Shown one piece after another: positions 60,131 through 64,000 of a DNA stretch of 64,000 nt; the stretch's first letter is position 1, and each line of letters opens with the position of its first letter. This DNA comes from Polynucleobacter sp. Latsch14-2 (GTDB lineage: Bacteria > Pseudomonadota > Gammaproteobacteria > Burkholderiales > Burkholderiaceae). The DNA lies in assembly GCF_018881925.1 (NCBI RefSeq), contig NZ_JACVPL010000002.1, positions 124,001-188,000 on the forward strand, in the 5' to 3' direction. Under the pieces are notes generated by a model that did no database searches, had not been told where the DNA came from, and worked only from the letters and a program-made list of their open reading frames with translations. The position numbers and the translations under genes are program-made.

Positions 60131-60206
60131 TGGTGCCCCTTGTCCGACTCGAACAGACCACCTACTGATTACAAATCAGTTGCTCTACCAGATGAGCTAA
60201 AGGGGC
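60131..60206 (-). tRNA. tRNA-Thr, anticodon UGU
   Basis: The minus strand folds as a full 76-base cloverleaf. It has acceptor GCCCCTT/AAGGGGC, D-arm GCTC/GAGC, anticodon stem ACTGA/TCAGT with loop TTTGTAA, T-arm GTCTG/CGGAC, discriminator A and encoded CCA. The anticodon TGT reads ACA threonine. It lies 18 bases after the sspB stop, so it is probably cut from the transcript running through petABC-sspAB. Confidence 0.97.
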
Positions 60207-60224
60207 AACGGATGATATTGTAGC

Positions 60225-60632
60225 TTATTTCACAATCGTTAACGAAGGCCTAGCAGTTTTTGCCTTTTCTGCGTTATGTTCTGCCTTATCTGAAGTAGGT
60301 ATGGCTTTAAGCTGCGTAGGGTCAAATGGGAAAGACATGCCTTGGCCATTCTCCTTGGCATAAATGGCCAAAATATGGGTAATCGGAACCAATATCTTTT
60401 TAGGTACTCCGCCAAACCTAGCCTGGAAGCTGATGTAATCATTTTCCATTTGCAATTGATGGCAAGCTTCAATCGACAAATTCAGAACGATTTCATCATT
60501 CTTAACGAACTCCATCGGCACTTCTACTCTAGAGTCGACAAATACCGCCATGAAGGGCGTAAAACCATTATCCGAGCACCACTGATGTAGCGCTCGGATA
60601 AGATAGGGTTTATTGCTTGGTATGTCAGACAT
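60225..60632 (-). CDS. sspB: ClpXP protease specificity-enhancing factor SspB
   Basis: SspB delivers ssrA-tagged and some other proteins to ClpXP. The 135-residue protein has the substrate-binding fold (PYLIRALHQWCSDNGFTP, FQARFGGVPKKILVP, ILAIYAKENGQGM) and, after a flexible linker, the C-terminal ClpX-tethering peptide RPSLTIVK. It follows sspA by 30 bases, as in many proteobacteria, and is followed by tRNA-Thr. Confidence 0.95.
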   Translation of the reverse strand: MSDIPSNKPYLIRALHQWCSDNGFTPFMAVFVDSRVEVPMEFVKNDEIVLNLSIEACHQLQMENDYISFQARFGGVPKKILVPITHILAIYAKENGQGMSFPFDPTQLKAIPTSDKAEHNAEKAKTARPSLTIVK

Positions 60633-60662
60633 ACTGAGTTGTCATGAACCGCTGAATACTAC

Positions 60663-61274
60663 TTAGCGGCGCATTACCTTCTCTGAAGGTGTCAAGGCCT
60701 CAATATAGGCAGGCCTACTAAAAATACGCTCTGCATACTTGAGTAAGGCTGCTGCATTACGCGAAAGGTCGATACCGTAGTGCTCCAGACGCCATAACAA
60801 TGGTGCAATGGCTACATCCAACATGGAGAACTCTTCGCCTAGCATGTACTTGTTCTTCACGAAGATTGGAGCAAGTTGAGTTAAGCGATCACGAATAGCT
60901 AAACGAGCTTTTTCGTGAGTCTTTTCTGCGGCTTTACCTTTTTCATTTTCCAGGGCAGCTACATGCACAAACAGCTCTTTCTCAAAATTGAAGAGAAAAA
61001 GGCGTGCGCGTGCGCGTGCAACTGGATCAGGCGGCATCAATTGTGGATGGGGGAAACGCTCATCGATGTATTCATTGATGATATTTGACTCATACAGAAT
61101 TAAGTCGCGCTCTACCAAGATTGGAACTTGGCCATAAGGGTTCATCACCGAGATGTCTTCTGGCTTGTTAAACAAGTCCACATCACGGATCTCAAAGTCC
61201 ATGCCTTTTTCAAAAAGCACTAGACGGCAGCGTTGCGAGAATGGGCAATTAGTGCCCGAGTACAACACCATCAT
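60663..61274 (-). CDS. sspA: Stringent starvation protein A
   Basis: SspA is a glutathione-transferase-fold protein that binds RNA polymerase and affects stress and late-growth transcription in E. coli. The 203 residues include the N-terminal thioredoxin-like part (MVLYSGTNCPFSQRCRLVLFEKG), NPYGQVPILVERDLIL, and a C-terminal helical domain with MLDVAIAPLLWRLEHYG. It begins with two ATG codons after an AAGGAC site. It lies 74 bases after the cytochrome c1 gene on the same strand. Confidence 0.95.
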   Translation of the reverse strand: MMVLYSGTNCPFSQRCRLVLFEKGMDFEIRDVDLFNKPEDISVMNPYGQVPILVERDLILYESNIINEYIDERFPHPQLMPPDPVARARARLFLFNFEKELFVHVAALENEKGKAAEKTHEKARLAIRDRLTQLAPIFVKNKYMLGEEFSMLDVAIAPLLWRLEHYGIDLSRNAAALLKYAERIFSRPAYIEALTPSEKVMRR

Positions 61275-61348
61275 AAATTTATGTCCTTAAATTTCTACAT
61301 CAATACAGCAAACATACAGCAAACAGCGGCTTTAAATCAAATTCAAAC

Positions 61349-62122
61349 TTAGTGAATATCTTTCCAGTAAGCTTTGTTCAAACGCGAAGCAAACAAGGTG
61401 AAGATTGCTAAGAATAAAAGCACAATAACGCCAAGACGCTTACGCTCTAACTGAACTGGCTCGGCCATCCAAGACATGAACGCAACTAAGTCGGCGATAT
61501 TGTCATCGTATTCTTGAGGCTTCATGGTGCCTGGTGTTAATTGCTCAAACCCAACAAATACTTTTTCCATGCGGCCTTCATCATGAGGGTCTTTTTGCTC
61601 TTCAAACTTCGCAGCACGCTCACCCTGCAGTTGCCATAAAACATGTGGCATACCTACGTTTGGATAGACCAAGTTATTCCAACCTGTTGGACGATCATCA
61701 TCCTTATAGAAGCTACGGAAGTAGGTATACAACCAGTCCGCCCCACGAGCACGAGCCTCAACTGACAAGTCAGGTGGGTTTTTACCAAAGAACGCTTTAC
61801 CGTCCTTAGCCGTCATGGAGATTGTCATGAGATCGCCAACCTTAGCGTCATTCAAAATCAAATTGTCTTTAATCTGTTGATCAGTCAAGCCAATATCACG
61901 CAGACGGTTGTAACGCATGTTTGAAGCAGCGTGGCAATTTAAGCAATAGTTAACAAAGATCTTTGCGCCATTTTGTAATGAAGCATTTTTACTAACGCGA
62001 TCTGGCGCCTTATCCAATGGATAGCCACCTTCATTCGCGCTAACAGTCGCGCCTACACCAAGAGCAACAACCAAGACTGTTGCCTGGCAGATGCCCATCA
62101 AAGTTTGCAGAATTCGTTTCAT
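61349..62122 (-). CDS. petC: Cytochrome c1 of the bc1 complex
   Basis: Cytochrome c1 takes electrons from the Rieske protein and passes them to soluble cytochrome c. The 257-residue protein has a signal peptide (to about VSANEGG), the haem motif CLNCH with NYCLNCHAAS near residues 52-61, and a C-terminal membrane helix (VIVLLFLAIFTLFASRLN) that anchors it. An AGGAA site precedes the ATG. It is third in petA-petB-petC. Confidence 0.97.
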   Translation of the reverse strand: MKRILQTLMGICQATVLVVALGVGATVSANEGGYPLDKAPDRVSKNASLQNGAKIFVNYCLNCHAASNMRYNRLRDIGLTDQQIKDNLILNDAKVGDLMTISMTAKDGKAFFGKNPPDLSVEARARGADWLYTYFRSFYKDDDRPTGWNNLVYPNVGMPHVLWQLQGERAAKFEEQKDPHDEGRMEKVFVGFEQLTPGTMKPQEYDDNIADLVAFMSWMAEPVQLERKRLGVIVLLFLAIFTLFASRLNKAYWKDIH

Positions 62123-62146
62123 GCTAGTTCCTAATTTCTCTTTGAA

Positions 62147-63547
62147 TTAATGGGACTTAAAAGTAACGCGTGTTGGCACCGGCTTGAATGTACCAAGCTT
62201 GCTCCAAAACGGCATTCCCAAGAAGAAGCCCAGATAATAAATAGTGCAGATCTGAGAAACCTTTTCAAACAATGGTGATGGCGGCTGTATACCCAAGTAA
62301 CCCAAAATCACAAAGCTCACTACGAATACGCCATAAATATATTTATGGAATTCTGGGCGATAGCGAATGGATTTCACTGGAGAATGATCAAGCCAAGGCA
62401 AGAAGAACATGATCACAACAGAACCGCCCATGATCACAACGCCCCAAAATTTAGCATCCAACATATAGAAGCCGCCAGCTAACACCAATGCGATTGCCGC
62501 ACATAAACCTTTGATCTTGATGTCTTTAGCAGTCTTGGCAAACATTGCCAAAATCACCGCCAAGAAAATCCACAACGGCAACAAGAAGTTTGTTGTTGTA
62601 GCACGCAACATCGAATAGAAAGGTGTGAAATACCAAACTGGCGCAATGTGCGGAGGAGTTTGTAATGGATTTGCTGGAATGAAATTATTGGCTTCCAAGA
62701 AATAACCACCCATCTCCGGTGCGAAGAAAACAATCAAAGCAAAAACCATTAAAAAGCCGCCCAAATACATCACGTCATGGACGGAGTAGTAAGGGTGGAA
62801 TGGAATCCCATCAACCGGATGACCTTGTGCATCTAGAGTGTCTTTAATTTCCACGCCATCGGGATTATTTGAGCCCACTTCATGCAACGCAAGAATATGA
62901 GCCACTACCAAGCCGATCAAGACCAATGGAATAGCAATCACATGGAATGCGAAGAAGCGGTTCAAAGTAGCGTCACCAACAACATAGTCGCCACGCAACC
63001 ACAAAGAGAGGTCTGGACCAATCAATGGGATAGCAGAGAATAGATTGACGATAACTTGAGCGCCCCAATAAGACATCTGACCCCATGGGAGCAAGTAACC
63101 AAAGAAAGCTTCGCCCATGAGGCACAAGAAAATCGCACAACCGAAGATCCAAATCAACTCACGTGGCTTGCGATATGAACCGTAAATCAAGCCACGGAAC
63201 ATGTGCATATAAACAACGACGAAGAACATAGAAGCGCCGGTTGAGTGCATATAACGAATCATCCAGCCCCAAGGGACCTCTCGCATAATGTATTCAACAG
63301 AATCAAAGGCCTTAGCAGCATCAGGCTTGTAGTTCATTGTCAGGAAAATACCTGTCAGTATCTGCATTGCCAGCACTACGATAGCCAATGCACCAAAGAT
63401 GTAGAAAAAATTCAAATTCTTAGGCGCGTAATACTCGCTCATATGCCTCTTAAAGGCTTCTGTCACAGGTAATCGTGAATCTACCCAAGCCAAGACCTTC
63501 TGGGCTGCTGAAGCGTCTGCTGGGACTTCTTTTTCGTGGAATGCCAT
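62147..63547 (-). CDS. petB: Cytochrome b of the bc1 complex
   Basis: Cytochrome b is the membrane core of the ubiquinol-cytochrome c reductase and binds two b haems and both quinone sites. The 466-residue protein has about eight membrane helices and the paired histidine helices (MHSTGASMFFVVVYMHMFR, and FFAFHVIAIPLVLIGLVVAHILALHE). The PEWYF-type quinol motif is seen as PVWYFTPFYSML, a common betaproteobacterial variant. An AAGGAGA site precedes the ATG. Confidence 0.97.
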   Translation of the reverse strand: MAFHEKEVPADASAAQKVLAWVDSRLPVTEAFKRHMSEYYAPKNLNFFYIFGALAIVVLAMQILTGIFLTMNYKPDAAKAFDSVEYIMREVPWGWMIRYMHSTGASMFFVVVYMHMFRGLIYGSYRKPRELIWIFGCAIFLCLMGEAFFGYLLPWGQMSYWGAQVIVNLFSAIPLIGPDLSLWLRGDYVVGDATLNRFFAFHVIAIPLVLIGLVVAHILALHEVGSNNPDGVEIKDTLDAQGHPVDGIPFHPYYSVHDVMYLGGFLMVFALIVFFAPEMGGYFLEANNFIPANPLQTPPHIAPVWYFTPFYSMLRATTTNFLLPLWIFLAVILAMFAKTAKDIKIKGLCAAIALVLAGGFYMLDAKFWGVVIMGGSVVIMFFLPWLDHSPVKSIRYRPEFHKYIYGVFVVSFVILGYLGIQPPSPLFEKVSQICTIYYLGFFLGMPFWSKLGTFKPVPTRVTFKSH

Positions 63548-63557
63548 TTATCTCTCC

Positions 63558-64000
63558 TTAGGCCTTCTTATCATCGCCAATCAGAATCTTGGTATCGCTC
63601 AAATACATATGTGGCGGTACTTCAAGGTTATCTGGGGCTGGTTTGTTCTTATATACTCGGCCTGCCATATCAAATGTAGAGCCATGGCAAGGGCATAGGA
63701 AGCCGCCTGGCCAAGTATTGGGCAAAGATGGCTGGGCACCGGCTTCAAACTTAGCTGAAGGGGAGCAACCCAAATGCGTACAAATGCCAACAACCACTAG
63801 GTATTCGGGTTTGATAGAACGCCATTGGTTCTGCGCATAAGGAGGTGTAAATTGCGCTGGATCCCGTAAAGAATCAGGATCTGCTAATTCACCATCTAAC
63901 TTGGTAAGCTCAGCAACCTGCTCAGGCTTGCGACGCACCACCCATACAGGCTTACCGCGCCACTCTACCGTGCGCATCTCATCTGGCTGCATACCAGCAA
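63558..64000 (-). CDS. petA: Rieske iron-sulfur subunit of the bc1 complex, C-terminal part (cut by window edge)
   Basis: The frame continues beyond the window end, so the N-terminal Tat signal and membrane anchor are not visible. The visible part has CTHLGC and CPCHGS, each with the Cys and His that bind the Rieske [2Fe-2S] cluster, in the usual order with about 22 residues between. The PAPDNLEVPPH stretch is the conserved Pro loop. It is 10 bases before petB and heads the petABC operon. Confidence 0.96.
   Translation of the reverse strand, partial: AGMQPDEMRTVEWRGKPVWVVRRKPEQVAELTKLDGELADPDSLRDPAQFTPPYAQNQWRSIKPEYLVVVGICTHLGCSPSAKFEAGAQPSLPNTWPGGFLCPCHGSTFDMAGRVYKNKPAPDNLEVPPHMYLSDTKILIGDDKKA

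Noticed and set aside
1-64000. CRISPR arrays, insertion sequences, prophage, integrases
   Set aside because: No regularly spaced repeats, transposase, phage or recombinase frames were seen on either strand.

Overview
The window looks like the chromosome of a small-genome betaproteobacterium of the Burkholderiaceae, most probably Polynucleobacter or a close relative. The basis is gene order and protein character: a complete division and cell wall (dcw) cluster followed by a peroxiredoxin, lpxC, a DciA gene and secA-argJ; hemA-prfA-prmC-grxD; petABC-sspA-sspB; a PHA phasin; Coq7; and mid-40s G+C by eye. This is inference, because no database search was possible. Gene density is very high, no gap exceeds 300 bases, and I saw no insertion sequence, integrase, prophage or CRISPR array.

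Layout. 1-7137 (minus): start of a DUF815 ATPase, argJ, a Tat-exported two-subunit molybdenum hydroxylase, and secA. 7192-7692 (plus): dciA. 7708-26777 (minus): lpxC, peroxiredoxin and the dcw cluster ftsZ-ftsA-ftsQ-ddl-murC-murG-ftsW-murD-mraY-murF-murE-ftsI-ftsL-rsmH-mraZ. It reads from a promoter at 26.75 kb with three MraZ-type boxes, and most junctions overlap by a few bases. 26994-32077: coq7 and bioB (minus), divergent from bioA-bioF-bioD (plus). 32122-35806: an M20 amidohydrolase, an enoyl-CoA hydratase, mltA with a divergent micro-ORF, and apaG. 35838-40480 (plus): rpe-trpE-trpG-trpD-trpC.

40477-53219: a lone MASE1-like membrane protein divergent from a small winged-helix regulator, then ychF, a UbiH-family hydroxylase, dsbC, an M61 peptidase, ung, a small membrane protein, hemA-prfA-prmC-grxD, rmuC and a phasin. 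53395-54735: an MHS-type transporter.

54790-60121 is the accessory part. It is a more A+T-rich block of surface-glycan type genes: two DUF5672 genes at its outer edges, a TIGR04325-like methyltransferase, a DegT-family sugar aminotransferase, a glycosyltransferase and an unrecognised gene. It abuts tRNA-Thr(UGU) at 60131-60206. The tRNA follows sspB closely at the end of the petABC-sspAB run, and the last DUF5672 start codon lies only nine bases beyond the tRNA CCA end.

The core genes form a housekeeping set: envelope synthesis and division, protein export, biotin, tryptophan, haem and ubiquinone synthesis, translation termination and aerobic respiration through the bc1 complex. The least explained parts are the glycan block beside the tRNA, the MASE1-like/regulator pair and the micro-ORF sharing its start region with mltA.
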